Position numbers and translations under genes: made by a program
Part shown: positions 21,494-29,637 of the stretch, one piece after another
How positions within the stretch are numbered: the first letter of the stretch is position 1
Layout: each line of letters opens with the position of its first letter
Notes under the pieces: generated by a model
What the model saw: only the letters and a program-made list of their open reading frames with translations
The model's database searches: none
Told to the model about the DNA's origin: nothing
NCBI RefSeq assembly: GCF_003226895.2
Contig: NZ_PNJG02000002.1
Coordinates: 682,001 to 746,000, forward strand
DNA length: 64,000 nucleotides
From: Kocuria tytonis
Lineage (GTDB): Bacteria > Actinomycetota > Actinomycetes > Actinomycetales > Micrococcaceae
Direction of reading: 5' to 3'

Positions 21494-22105
21494 GTGGTGA
21501 CTTCTGCGTTCCTCCCGGGCCTCGTGACCGGCCTGGCCCTCATCGTCGCCATCGGTGCCCAGAACGCCTTCGTGCTGCGGCAGGGGATCCGTCGGGAGCA
21601 CGTGGGCGTGGTGGTGGGCATCTGCATCGTCTCGGACGTCTTCCTGATCGGACTGGGAACCGCGGGGATCGGATTCCTCATCGACCGGGTGCCGTGGCTG
21701 CTCAACGCGTTCCGCTGGGTCGGGGTGGCCTACCTCGCGGCGTTCGCGGTGCTGTCCTTCCGCTCCGCGCTCACACCCCAGACGATGGCGGCCGCGCGCG
21801 ACGGCGCCGGCTCCCTCCGCGGCGTCGTCCTCGCGACTCTCGCGTTCACCTGGCTGAACCCGCACGCCTACCTGGACGCCGTCCTCATCCTGGGCAACCT
21901 GGCCAATCAGCACGGCGCTCAGCGCTGGATCTTCGCGGGCGGTGCGTTCACCGGATCGGTCATCTGGTTCACCGCCCTGGGTGCCGGTGCGAAGGCGCTC
22001 TCCCACGTGCTGAACACCCCGCTGACCTGGCGCATCGTGGACGTGGGAGTGGGCCTGGTGATGCTCTTCATCGCGGTGCAGCTAGCGCTGATGCCGGCGA
22101 TCTGA
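21494..22105 (+). CDS. LysE/ArgO family amino-acid exporter
   Basis: Inner-membrane exporter, ~203 residues with six hydrophobic segments. Family signatures: GLALIVAIGAQNAFVLRQGI (first segment), LGTAGIGFLI, FTWLNPHAYLDAVLILG and FTGSVIWF. The GAQN and NPHAYLD motifs are typical of LysE and ArgO, which export basic amino acids such as arginine and lysine. Two consecutive GTG codons (21494, 21497) can start it; no ribosome site precedes them and a TAGTTT at 21485-21490 suggests a leaderless start at the second. It is close to the arginine-catabolism genes but not obviously co-transcribed. Confidence 0.85.
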   Translation: MVTSAFLPGLVTGLALIVAIGAQNAFVLRQGIRREHVGVVVGICIVSDVFLIGLGTAGIGFLIDRVPWLLNAFRWVGVAYLAAFAVLSFRSALTPQTMAAARDGAGSLRGVVLATLAFTWLNPHAYLDAVLILGNLANQHGAQRWIFAGGAFTGSVIWFTALGAGAKALSHVLNTPLTWRIVDVGVGLVMLFIAVQLALMPAI

Positions 22106-22174
22106 GATTTCGCCGCCGCGGAGGGTTATTCTTAGGCGATACTGAGAGCGCTGAATTATGTTAAGTGAGGGGCT

Positions 22175-23491
22175 TTGAAAGATTATAGCGTAATCGGCTG
22201 CGCGCTAGTTACAAAAATTTCAACGCGAGAATATAGTCGTGAAAAGAAAAGAGATTTAAATGATTCCGAGTGGAAACCTCAACCTTTAAAATCGACCATT
22301 TTTTGGGATTCCATAATTTGCATTTTCGCATACGTTGCGCTGGTTGCATTTCCTGCGCTGTTTGGTCTAATGTATGAAAAATCGAAAAACAGCTCCCAGG
22401 AGGGTGGGGAGGCGGCGTTTGTGGAAGTAGTGGGGGAATTTTGGGCCGTTTGGCAAACCCAGGTAAAAATTGCTCTAGGTCTGCCGGATTCGGGGGTGTT
22501 GCTGGCATTGACTGGAGGTTTTCTCACGCTAATAATCGCGGCTATTTTTTCAAGCAATGGTAACCCTGGGCCGGCCACCCCCATAATGCTCGCAGTGGAA
22601 ATTTGGGGCTATTTGACGGGGGTTTATGCGGTCCACTCGATTTTATCGCCGATTGCTATATCTTGGGGTCAACCAACGTGGTTATTTTTCGGTATTAGTT
22701 CCCTGGTGGCGATCGGCGTGTTCGTCGCCGTTTCACTTCTTCGAAACTCTATGATTCAAGGGGGTATTGGTTTCCGGTTTAGAAACGAGAGCGAAGTATC
22801 CCGTAGAAAATTTATTCGTAATGAACGGCAAAATTTAAAAAATGTTTACGAAAAAATTCGTGCTGGGGACGAGGAAGGTGGCAGCTACAGCATATGTAGT
22901 TTGCACGGAGCTGCATATAAACGGAAAAAACTTCGGTCAGCAATCAGAACTTTTGTAAGTCCATTAGCTATAACAATAATAGCGGTACTTTTCTTTACTT
23001 TATTTCGACAGTTTGGTGTAGCAGCTATTATACTTGCACTCACCTTTTTGTGGCAAATTTTTATTTATTATTTTCATTGGAGTATCCCATCCTGGAAGCC
23101 AAGGTCGGGATTTTCTAGGGTGGTTGCACCTTCGTTAGTTGGCCTCTATTTTGGTATGGCGCTGTTGTCGACAGCTGGCTTGTCTTTATCGCGTATAATT
23201 ATCCCTTATGTCCCTCAACTGCAAAATAACTTGGTTCTCGGTGTATTATTCATGACATCTCTGGCGCTAATTATAGGCTGGCTGTTTTATAGTAGTTACC
23301 TTAAGGCGTGGAAATCATTTATTAATTCTCCGGACTTTCTGTGGCTGCAAGATTACGCGCTTCGCAGACAAATTTGTTCCTCACTCCGGCGTACTAAAAA
23401 AAATCGGCAGTCTGCCCCCAGAGAAGGATACCGAGTGCCCCCAAGGCACCGAGGAGGGGAGGCGGAGGAGTGTGCTGAAATGGACTTATGA
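22175..23491 (+). CDS. AT-rich gene for an unrecognised polytopic membrane protein
   Basis: A 438-residue protein starting at TTG 22175 (GTGAGGGG just upstream); no in-frame ATG occurs for the first 65 codons. About eight membrane segments can be read: roughly residues 43-66, 104-126, 135-163, 168-190, 265-285, 288-310, 320-348 and 352-378. A basic cytoplasmic loop with RRKFIRNERQNLKNVYEKI lies between segments four and five, and the C-terminus is strongly basic. Codon use is completely unlike all neighbours, with many A/T-ending codons and poly-A/T runs, so it was probably acquired. The last ~30 codons return to GC-rich sequence, suggesting the foreign DNA ends near 23410 and the frame runs on into native sequence. 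It overlaps the next start by four bases (ATGA). I do not recognise the family. Confidence 0.7.
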   Translation: MKDYSVIGCALVTKISTREYSREKKRDLNDSEWKPQPLKSTIFWDSIICIFAYVALVAFPALFGLMYEKSKNSSQEGGEAAFVEVVGEFWAVWQTQVKIALGLPDSGVLLALTGGFLTLIIAAIFSSNGNPGPATPIMLAVEIWGYLTGVYAVHSILSPIAISWGQPTWLFFGISSLVAIGVFVAVSLLRNSMIQGGIGFRFRNESEVSRRKFIRNERQNLKNVYEKIRAGDEEGGSYSICSLHGAAYKRKKLRSAIRTFVSPLAITIIAVLFFTLFRQFGVAAIILALTFLWQIFIYYFHWSIPSWKPRSGFSRVVAPSLVGLYFGMALLSTAGLSLSRIIIPYVPQLQNNLVLGVLFMTSLALIIGWLFYSSYLKAWKSFINSPDFLWLQDYALRRQICSSLRRTKKNRQSAPREGYRVPPRHRGGEAEECAEMDL

Positions 23492-24678
23492 CGCCCACCT
23501 CCTCCTACACCAGCAGCGGAACCGGGCGCAGGTCCCAGGAGTTCACCCCTGCCACTGCGGTGCGCGGGTTCCTGGAGCACTCCCGGCGCCGTGCCGCGGA
23601 CCTCAGCCCCGGCTACGAGCGCGTCTGGGCCCGTGTCGCGGAGGTGGCGTACGCCGCGAACGGGCTGCAGCAGGACCTGGTGATGGCCGCGGTGGAGGCG
23701 TACCCCGCGCGACCCACCCGCCCTGTGCTCAACGCGGTGGCCGCGGGCTTCGAGCTGCTGAACACCGCCCTGCTGCTGCGCGGGGAGGGCGTGAGCCCCG
23801 GGACGGCGATCGCTGCGGCGTCGTCGGGTGGGCCACGCGCGGCGGCTCCTGATCCGGACGGCACGCCACGCGAGGACGCCGCGGCATGCAGCGCAACCGC
23901 CGGGACGAAGGCCCCGGGCGGCGCAGACGCGGCGGGCCCCGGCCGCTCCGCTGCGGACGCGCCCGACCAGGAGCGGCAGAGCCCCGAGGACCCGGTCCAC
24001 TACACGTCCCTCGCGAGCGAGCTCGCCCTGGCCGCCGCGTACCGGATGGTCGCCACGTCCCACGCGCCCGAGACCCGGCTCATCAAGCTCCTGGAGATCC
24101 TGGACCACTCCGTGTTCCACGCCGCGGCGGGGGAGCGGATCCTGGGCGAGCTCACCCAGCGCGCCGCCACGGTGTCCCACGGTGAGGTGCTGGAGGCCCT
24201 GCGGATCGGCAGTGCCGTGCCCTGTTACGAGGCGCCGCTGCGCGCCGGGGCAGTGCTGGGCGGGGCGCCCACCGCCCACGTGAACGCCCTGGCGGACACC
24301 GGCCGCGCCCTGGGCATGGCCCACGGCCTCGCCCGGGAACTGCGGCTCGCGGCCCACGCGGACGGCGGCCGCGGCGCCCGTGAGCTGCTGCGGGCCGACC
24401 GCCCCACGGTCCTGGGCACGTTCGTGGCCTCGGGACCGTACGGTCCCGCGTGGCGCGCCCTGTGCGAGCGCGCGGCGGAGGGCACTCTCACGGACGACGA
24501 CGCCGCTCACGCCCACGAGCTGCTCGACCGCTCCGGCTCCATGCGCGCCGTGGCGCGCATGATGGGCACCGCCCGAACCCGCTCCGAGCACGCGATGGCC
24601 GGCGGGGACCTGCCGGTCGCCCTGGTGGAGCGCCTGCGGACGTGGGCGGACCGGGAACTGGCCGCCCCGGAGGACTGA
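23488..24678 (+). CDS. isoprenyl diphosphate synthase homologue lacking catalytic motifs
   Basis: A 396-residue protein whose framework follows trans-isoprenyl diphosphate synthases: FELLNTALLL (helix before the first Asp-rich motif), ILDHSVFHAAAGERI, YEAPLRAGAVLGGAP, TGRALGMAHGLA and RADRPTVL. Every catalytic element is changed. The DDxxD after TALLL is RGEGVS, the second Asp-rich motif after GMAHG is ARELRL, the GKxxRP basic motif reads GLQQDLV, and the KTA lysine is GSA. An Ala/Gly/Pro/Asp-rich insertion (~residues 112-170) sits after the lost first motif. Codon use is native and the frame is intact over nearly 400 codons, so it appears maintained as a pseudoenzyme rather than decaying. 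The start ATG 23488 has GGAGGAG 17 bases upstream, which is long; coupling to the upstream gene is possible. Confidence 0.75.
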   Translation: MTPTSSYTSSGTGRRSQEFTPATAVRGFLEHSRRRAADLSPGYERVWARVAEVAYAANGLQQDLVMAAVEAYPARPTRPVLNAVAAGFELLNTALLLRGEGVSPGTAIAAASSGGPRAAAPDPDGTPREDAAACSATAGTKAPGGADAAGPGRSAADAPDQERQSPEDPVHYTSLASELALAAAYRMVATSHAPETRLIKLLEILDHSVFHAAAGERILGELTQRAATVSHGEVLEALRIGSAVPCYEAPLRAGAVLGGAPTAHVNALADTGRALGMAHGLARELRLAAHADGGRGARELLRADRPTVLGTFVASGPYGPAWRALCERAAEGTLTDDDAAHAHELLDRSGSMRAVARMMGTARTRSEHAMAGGDLPVALVERLRTWADRELAAPED

Positions 24679-24816
24679 CGCCCGAAGCGATCCACCGCGG
24701 GAGGCCCGGATGGCATCTCGGAGGGGCGGGAACAGGCGGGCCCGCCTTGAGGCCGCGTCCCACGGCCCGGACGCGCGTGGGGCGGGACCCCCCCCGGAAC
24801 AGCACCCCGCACACGA

Positions 24817-24850
24817 CGACGGCGCCCGGGCCGAAGCCCGGGCGCCGTCG
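24817..24850. terminator. bidirectional terminator hairpin
   Basis: A perfect 15-base inverted repeat (24817-24831 / 24836-24850) with loop CGAA, between the convergent prenyl-synthase-like gene and the 2-oxoacid dehydrogenase operon. Confidence 0.85.
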
Positions 24851-24915
24851 CAATCCCCTCCGCACGCACCGGCAGAACGGTGCGCGCGGTCGATGTCCCC
24901 TGGGACCCGAGCGGG

Positions 24916-26499
24916 TCAGATCTGCGTGAGTGCCCCCACGGGGTTCTCGATGCAGTCCGCCACGAAGCGGATGAAGCCGCCCGCCGCGCCGCCGTCGCAC
25001 ACGCGGTGGTCGAACGCGATGGTCACTGTGGTGACCTTGCGCACCGCCAGCTCACCGTTGACCACCCACGGCTTGTCCACGATCCGGCCGATGCCCAGGA
25101 TCGCCGCCTCGGGGTGGTTGATGATCGGGGTGGCGCCGTCCGTGCCGAACACGCCGTAGTTGTTCAGCGTGAACGTGGAACCGCTCAGCTGGGCCGGGCT
25201 GGCCTTGCCGGAGCGTGCCACGTCGATGATCTCCCGCATGGCCCCGGTCAGCTCCATGGCGCTGAGCCGATCGGCGTTGCGCAGGTTCGGGACCATGAGC
25301 CCGCGCTCGGACTCCACGGCCAGCCCCAGGTTCACGCCCTGGAAGCGGGTCAGCGTCCGGGAGCCGTCCTCGGCGGTGTCGATGCGCGCGTTGAGCTGCG
25401 GGAACTTCCGCAGCCCGGCCAGGGTGAACCGTGCGATCAGCGCGAGCAGGCTCGGCGTGCTCTGCGGGTCCTTGGCCTTCAGGTCCGAGCGCAGCTTCAG
25501 CAGCTCGGTGGCGTCCACGTCCACCCACACGGTGGCCTCGGGGATCTCCGTGCGGGAGCGGGTCATGGCGTCCGCAATGGTCTTGCGCACGCCCTTCACG
25601 GGCTCCTGCGAGGCGATCGGCAGTCCGGTGCGGGAATCGGTCCCCGCGGGCGACGCCGCGGGCCCACCGTGGGCCGGCCCGCCCTTGCCGGGGCCACCCG
25701 GAGCGGGCGGCGGGGGCGGCACGGGGGCACCCGCGGCCGCAGGTCCGGGAACCGCGAGCCCGGGCCCGGCCAGGCCCGTGGGAGCCGGTCCGGCGGCGTC
25801 GGCGCGCATCCGCTGGTCGGCCACCTGCTCGATTGCGGCAAGGACGTCCTTGCGCATGATCAGACCGCCCGGGCCGCTGCCCTGCAGCGCGGTGACGTCC
25901 ACCCCGTGCTCCCGCGCGAGCTTGCGCACGAGCGGCGAGATCACGGTGGGCGCGAGCCGTGGGGACCCGGTCAGGGCGTCGTGGGTCCGGGCGGCGGCAC
26001 CCGTGGGTGCGGTTCCGGCGGCCTCGGTGTCTGCACCGCGCTTGCGGCGGCGTCGGCGGGACGAGGACGCGGCGGAGGTGCCGTAGCCGATCAGCACGTT
26101 TCCGGAGGACTCCTCGTCCTCGCCGGCGGTGGGATCGGCCTCGTCCACGGACAGCTCGACCGAGGGCGTGGTGCCCGCGAGCTCCTCCTCGCGGTAGCTG
26201 GCACCGTGCTCGGCTCCGGGGGCGGCGGCGTCCGATCCGGTGCCCGCGGGGGACACCACGCCGTCGGAGATCGAGATCAGTGGCTGGTCCACCAGCATGG
26301 TGTCGCCCTCCGCGCCGTGCAGCGTGTGGACCACGCCCTCGAACGGGGTGGGCACCTCCACGGCGGACTTGGCGGTCTCCACCTCCACGATGGGCTGGTC
26401 CATGGTGACGGTGTCACCCTCGGCCACGAGCCAGCGGAGGATGTCCGCCTCGGTGAGCCCTTCGCCCAGGTCGGGCAGGTTGAACACATTGATGCTCAC
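24916..26499 (-). CDS. bkdC: branched-chain 2-oxoacid dehydrogenase E2 (dihydrolipoyl acyltransferase)
   Basis: Core of the multienzyme complex that converts branched-chain 2-oxoacids to acyl-CoA. 527 residues: one lipoyl domain (~1-80; lipoylated Lys in VETAKSAVEV, about residue 43), a long Ala/Pro/Gly/charged linker with the basic run SSRRRRRKRG, the E1/E3-binding domain (ISPLVRKLAREHGVDV...GLIMRKDVL, ~195-235), a second Pro/Gly-rich linker, and the catalytic domain (~300-527) with the chloramphenicol-acetyltransferase-like FDHRVCDGG near the end. It starts four bases after the E1-beta stop. Bkd rather than pyruvate dehydrogenase is favoured by the separate alpha and beta E1 subunits and the adjacent Lrp regulator. 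No E3 gene is present; lipoamide dehydrogenase must come from elsewhere. Confidence 0.88.
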   Translation of the reverse strand: MSINVFNLPDLGEGLTEADILRWLVAEGDTVTMDQPIVEVETAKSAVEVPTPFEGVVHTLHGAEGDTMLVDQPLISISDGVVSPAGTGSDAAAPGAEHGASYREEELAGTTPSVELSVDEADPTAGEDEESSGNVLIGYGTSAASSSRRRRRKRGADTEAAGTAPTGAAARTHDALTGSPRLAPTVISPLVRKLAREHGVDVTALQGSGPGGLIMRKDVLAAIEQVADQRMRADAAGPAPTGLAGPGLAVPGPAAAGAPVPPPPPAPGGPGKGGPAHGGPAASPAGTDSRTGLPIASQEPVKGVRKTIADAMTRSRTEIPEATVWVDVDATELLKLRSDLKAKDPQSTPSLLALIARFTLAGLRKFPQLNARIDTAEDGSRTLTRFQGVNLGLAVESERGLMVPNLRNADRLSAMELTGAMREIIDVARSGKASPAQLSGSTFTLNNYGVFGTDGATPIINHPEAAILGIGRIVDKPWVVNGELAVRKVTTVTIAFDHRVCDGGAAGGFIRFVADCIENPVGALTQI

Positions 26500-26502
26500 G
26501 GG

Positions 26503-27513
26503 TCAGTCCTCCCACTGCAGGTCGTCCAGGGCGTCCAGGATGCGCTCGGAACTCGGGATGTGGTGGTGCTCGAAGGACGGCGAGGGGTAGGGGATGTCGA
26601 ATCCCGTGACCCGCAGCACCGGCGCGGCGAGCGAGTGGAAGCAGCGCTCCTGGGTGCGCGCGACGATCTCCGAGGCCACGGACGCGAAGCCCTGGGACTC
26701 GGCGACCACCACGGCCCGGCCGGTCTTGCGCACGGACGCCGCCACGGTCTCGTCGTCGTAGGGGACCACGGAGCCGAGGTCCACGACCTCCACGGCCATG
26801 CCCTCCTTCGCGGCGTCCTCGGCCGCGGCCAGGCACACCGGCACGGACGGGCCGTAGCTGATCAGGGTGGCGTCGGTTCCCTCGCGGGCGACGACGGCGT
26901 GGCCCTCGCGCCGCGGCAGGCTCCCGTTCTCGTACTGAGAGCGCAGCTCGTCCAGGTCCAGCTGAGCGGTGGACCAGTACAGCCGCTTGGGCTCGAAGAA
27001 CACCACGGGGTCCGGGGAGTCGATGGCCTCGCGCAGCATCACGTAGGCGTCCCGCACGGAGGCCGGGGTGAAGACCTTCAGGCCGGGGGTGTGCGCGTAG
27101 TAGGACTCGGAGGAGTCGCAGTGGTGCTCCACGCCGCCCACGCCGCCGCCGTAGGGGATGCGGATGACCATGGGCATGGTCAGGCGCCCGCGGGTGCGGT
27201 TGTGCATCTTGGCCACGTGGGAGGCCACCTGCTCGAACGCGGGGTACGCGAACGCGTCGAACTGCATCTCGGCCACCGGGCGCATGCCGTTCATGGCCAT
27301 GCCCACCGCGGTGCCGATGATCCCGGACTCCGCGAGCGGGGTGTCGAAGCAGCGCTCGCGGCCGAAGCGCGCGGTCAGGCCGTCGGTGATGCGGAAGACG
27401 CCACCGAGGGTGCCCACGTCCTCACCGAAGACCACGACCTCCCGGGAGGTCTCCATGGCGTCCGCCAGTGCGGTGTTCAGCGCCTTGGCGAAGCTGACTT
27501 TCGAAGCGCTCAT
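26503..27513 (-). CDS. bkdB: branched-chain 2-oxoacid dehydrogenase E1 beta
   Basis: Transketolase-like pyrimidine domain plus C-terminal domain of the heterotetrameric E1. The ATG at 27513 overlaps the E1-alpha stop; 336 residues, normal. Motifs include VVFGEDVGTLGGVFRIT, DTPLAESGIIGTAVGMA (TDP-activating Glu), IRIPYGGGVGG and, near the end, VLRVTGFDIPYPSPSFE. The EHHCDSSESYYAHTPGLKV segment is characteristic of this subunit. Confidence 0.9.
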   Translation of the reverse strand: MSASKVSFAKALNTALADAMETSREVVVFGEDVGTLGGVFRITDGLTARFGRERCFDTPLAESGIIGTAVGMAMNGMRPVAEMQFDAFAYPAFEQVASHVAKMHNRTRGRLTMPMVIRIPYGGGVGGVEHHCDSSESYYAHTPGLKVFTPASVRDAYVMLREAIDSPDPVVFFEPKRLYWSTAQLDLDELRSQYENGSLPRREGHAVVAREGTDATLISYGPSVPVCLAAAEDAAKEGMAVEVVDLGSVVPYDDETVAASVRKTGRAVVVAESQGFASVASEIVARTQERCFHSLAAPVLRVTGFDIPYPSPSFEHHHIPSSERILDALDDLQWED

Positions 27514-28715
27514 CACGCCTCCTCTCGGGAGAGCTCGTCGGCCAGCTGGGCGCCCTGTTCGCGCAGCTGGGTGGTGGGTTCGTGGTAGACGAAGCGGAAC
27601 AGGTCCTGCGGGTCCAGCTCCGGCTTGGCGGACATCGCCTCGCGCAGCCGCTTGGCCATGGCCTCGGCGTGCTCGGAGATCTTCCCCGTGACGTCCTCGT
27701 CCAGCGCGCCCTGGTCCTCCAGGTAGCGCTGCATGCGGGTGATCGGGTCCTTGGCCACCCACTCGCTGACCTCGTCCCGCTCGCGGTAGCGGGTGTCGTC
27801 GTCCGCGTTGGTGTGCGCCTGCATGCGGTAGGTCATGGCCTCCACGAGCAGCGGGCCGCCGCCCTGGCGGCACAGCTCGACGCCGCGGCCCAGCACGGAG
27901 AGCAGCGCGGCGAGGTCGTTGCCGTCCACGCGCTCACTGGCCATGCCGTAGCCCACGCCCTTGTGGGCGAGGGACGGCGCGCGGGTCTGCGAGGACAGCG
28001 GCACGGAGATCGCGTAGCCGTTGTTCTGCACCAGGAACAGCACCGGCAGCTGGAACACGGCGGCGAAGTTCAGGGCCTCGTGGAAGTCCCCCTCCGACGT
28101 GGCCCCGTCACCGCACATGGCCAGCGTCACCGTGTTCTCGCCGCGCAGCTTGGCCGCGTGGGCCACGCCCACGGCATGCAGCAGCTGGGTGGTGAGCGGG
28201 GTGGCCTGGATGGAGACCTTGTACTGCTTGGGGTCGTAGCCGCCGTGCCAGTCGCCGCGGTAGGTGCTCATGACCTCGAGCGGGTCCACGCCGCGGGACA
28301 TCACGGCCACGGAGTCGCGGTACGTGGGGAACAGCCAGTCCTCGTCCTCCAGGCACAGGGCGGCGGCCACCTGGCATGCCTCCTGGCCGTGGCTGGAGGG
28401 GTACACGGCCATGCGGCCCTGCCGCACGAGCGCCATGTTCTGGTCGTTGATGCGCCGACCCACCACGAGCTTCTCGTACGCGTTGAGCAGCCGCTCGGTG
28501 CCCGGCATGGGGTACTCGTGGCCGGGCTCCTGGCCCTGCTCGGACTCCGGGACGGCGGTGCCGTCCGGGTTGAGCAGCCGGATCTCCTTGCTCGCGGGCA
28601 GCATGTACTGCTCGGGGGTGATCCCGAAGTTCTTCGAGGCCTCCACCGCCGGATTCACGGGCGGGGTGGGCTCCCGGGTGGCGGACTCGCCACCCGCGGG
28701 GTTGGGCTCGCTCAT
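27513..28715 (-). CDS. bkdA: branched-chain 2-oxoacid dehydrogenase E1 alpha
   Basis: Thiamine-diphosphate-binding subunit of E1, 400 residues from ATG 28715 with AAAGGGA upstream. The TDP/Mg motif runs from GDGATSEGDFHEALNF to VQNNGY (about residues 205-233). SSHGQEA and the substrate-channel segment QTRAPSLAHKGVGYGM followed by a phosphorylation-loop-like YRMQAHTNADDDTRYR are visible. First gene of the operon; transcription must start in the 323-base gap upstream, shared with the divergent Lrp gene, in which I see no certain promoter. Confidence 0.9.
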   Translation of the reverse strand: MSEPNPAGGESATREPTPPVNPAVEASKNFGITPEQYMLPASKEIRLLNPDGTAVPESEQGQEPGHEYPMPGTERLLNAYEKLVVGRRINDQNMALVRQGRMAVYPSSHGQEACQVAAALCLEDEDWLFPTYRDSVAVMSRGVDPLEVMSTYRGDWHGGYDPKQYKVSIQATPLTTQLLHAVGVAHAAKLRGENTVTLAMCGDGATSEGDFHEALNFAAVFQLPVLFLVQNNGYAISVPLSSQTRAPSLAHKGVGYGMASERVDGNDLAALLSVLGRGVELCRQGGGPLLVEAMTYRMQAHTNADDDTRYRERDEVSEWVAKDPITRMQRYLEDQGALDEDVTGKISEHAEAMAKRLREAMSAKPELDPQDLFRFVYHEPTTQLREQGAQLADELSREEA

Positions 28716-29038
28716 GGTGCGTCCCTTTCTTCTCTGGGTGGAACTCGGTGGTGTCCGTGGCGCGGCGGGCAGGTCCGGGCGCCGACGCGTCGGACACGTC
28801 GTCCGGTCAGTATGGGGACTCGGGGCGCTCCGTCTCCACACCGGGGGGCAACTGTGGACGATAAACTCGCAGCAACGATGCGCCGTGGACGAATTGCTCC
28901 CGGGTGACCTGTGCCATGCGGGAATGTCTTGCACGTCACACCAGCGTGCCGTTCACCGCGCCGCGGTGCGGTGAGCGGCGGGGGAGCCGCCCCGGGGAAC
29001 GGGCGCGGCGGCGTCGTGGACCACGGCCGGAGGAGAGG

Positions 29039-29503
29039 GTGGAGCGGATGGCGGAGAACAAGCGCGTGGACCTGGACGAGACCGACCGGCGGATCCTGGA
29101 CGAGCTCACGCGGGACGCGCGGCAGTCCGTGACCGCGCTCGCGGCCAAGGTGCACATCTCCCGCGCGCACGCCTACGAGCGGATCCGCAGGCTGCACGAG
29201 CAGGGGGTGGTGCTGCGCTACTCCGCGGTGATCGACCCGGCCAAGGCGGGGCTGGAGGCCTCCGCGTACGTGACCCTGCGGCTGAAGCAGAACACCTGGG
29301 ACACGCTGGGCCCCAAGCTGCGCCGGATCCCGCAGGTGCAGCACGTGGCCCTGGTGGGCGGCACGTTCGACGTGATGCTGCTCGTGCGCGCCCGCGGCAC
29401 CGGTGAGCTGCGGGACGTGATCTTCGAGCGCATCCAGCCCATGCCCGAGGTGGTGGACACCCAGACGTTCCTGATCTTCGAGGACGTGGACGTCCGCGGT
29501 TGA
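29039..29503 (+). CDS. Lrp/AsnC family regulator
   Basis: A 154-residue regulator, divergent from the bkd operon and therefore its likely controller (compare BkdR, the Lrp-type activator of bkd in pseudomonads). GTG 29039 is chosen because GGAGGA precedes it by four bases; ATG 29048 is an alternative. The N-terminal HTH is LDETDRRILDELTRDARQS...SRAHAYERIRRLHEQG, and the C-terminal RAM/effector domain is VTLRLKQNTWDTLGP to FLIFEDV. Branched-chain amino acids or 2-oxoacids are plausible ligands. Confidence 0.88.
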   Translation: MERMAENKRVDLDETDRRILDELTRDARQSVTALAAKVHISRAHAYERIRRLHEQGVVLRYSAVIDPAKAGLEASAYVTLRLKQNTWDTLGPKLRRIPQVQHVALVGGTFDVMLLVRARGTGELRDVIFERIQPMPEVVDTQTFLIFEDVDVRG

Positions 29504-29637
29504 CGGGGCCGTCTCGCCCTGAGCGGAGCCCGTGGTCGAGCCCCTCGTCGCGCTGACATACTTGCAGCGGCAACGGCGGTCCCGGACCGCACCGGGGCGG
29601 GCCCCGGTCTCGACACGCACGACACGGGATGGAACAC

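Noticed and set aside
22117-23468. GCGGAGG direct repeats at both edges of the AT-rich stretch as a transposition footprint
   Set aside because: Seven bases, G-rich, easily found by chance in this genome, and there are no terminal inverted repeats or transposase.
22175-23491. Assigning the AT-rich membrane protein to a defence or immunity system
   Set aside because: No nuclease, NTPase, toxin or known defence partner is adjacent, so composition alone does not justify the label.
24880-27588. A 902-codon frame antisense to the E2 and E1-beta genes
   Set aside because: Shadow of the Bkd genes on the other strand, no domain content.
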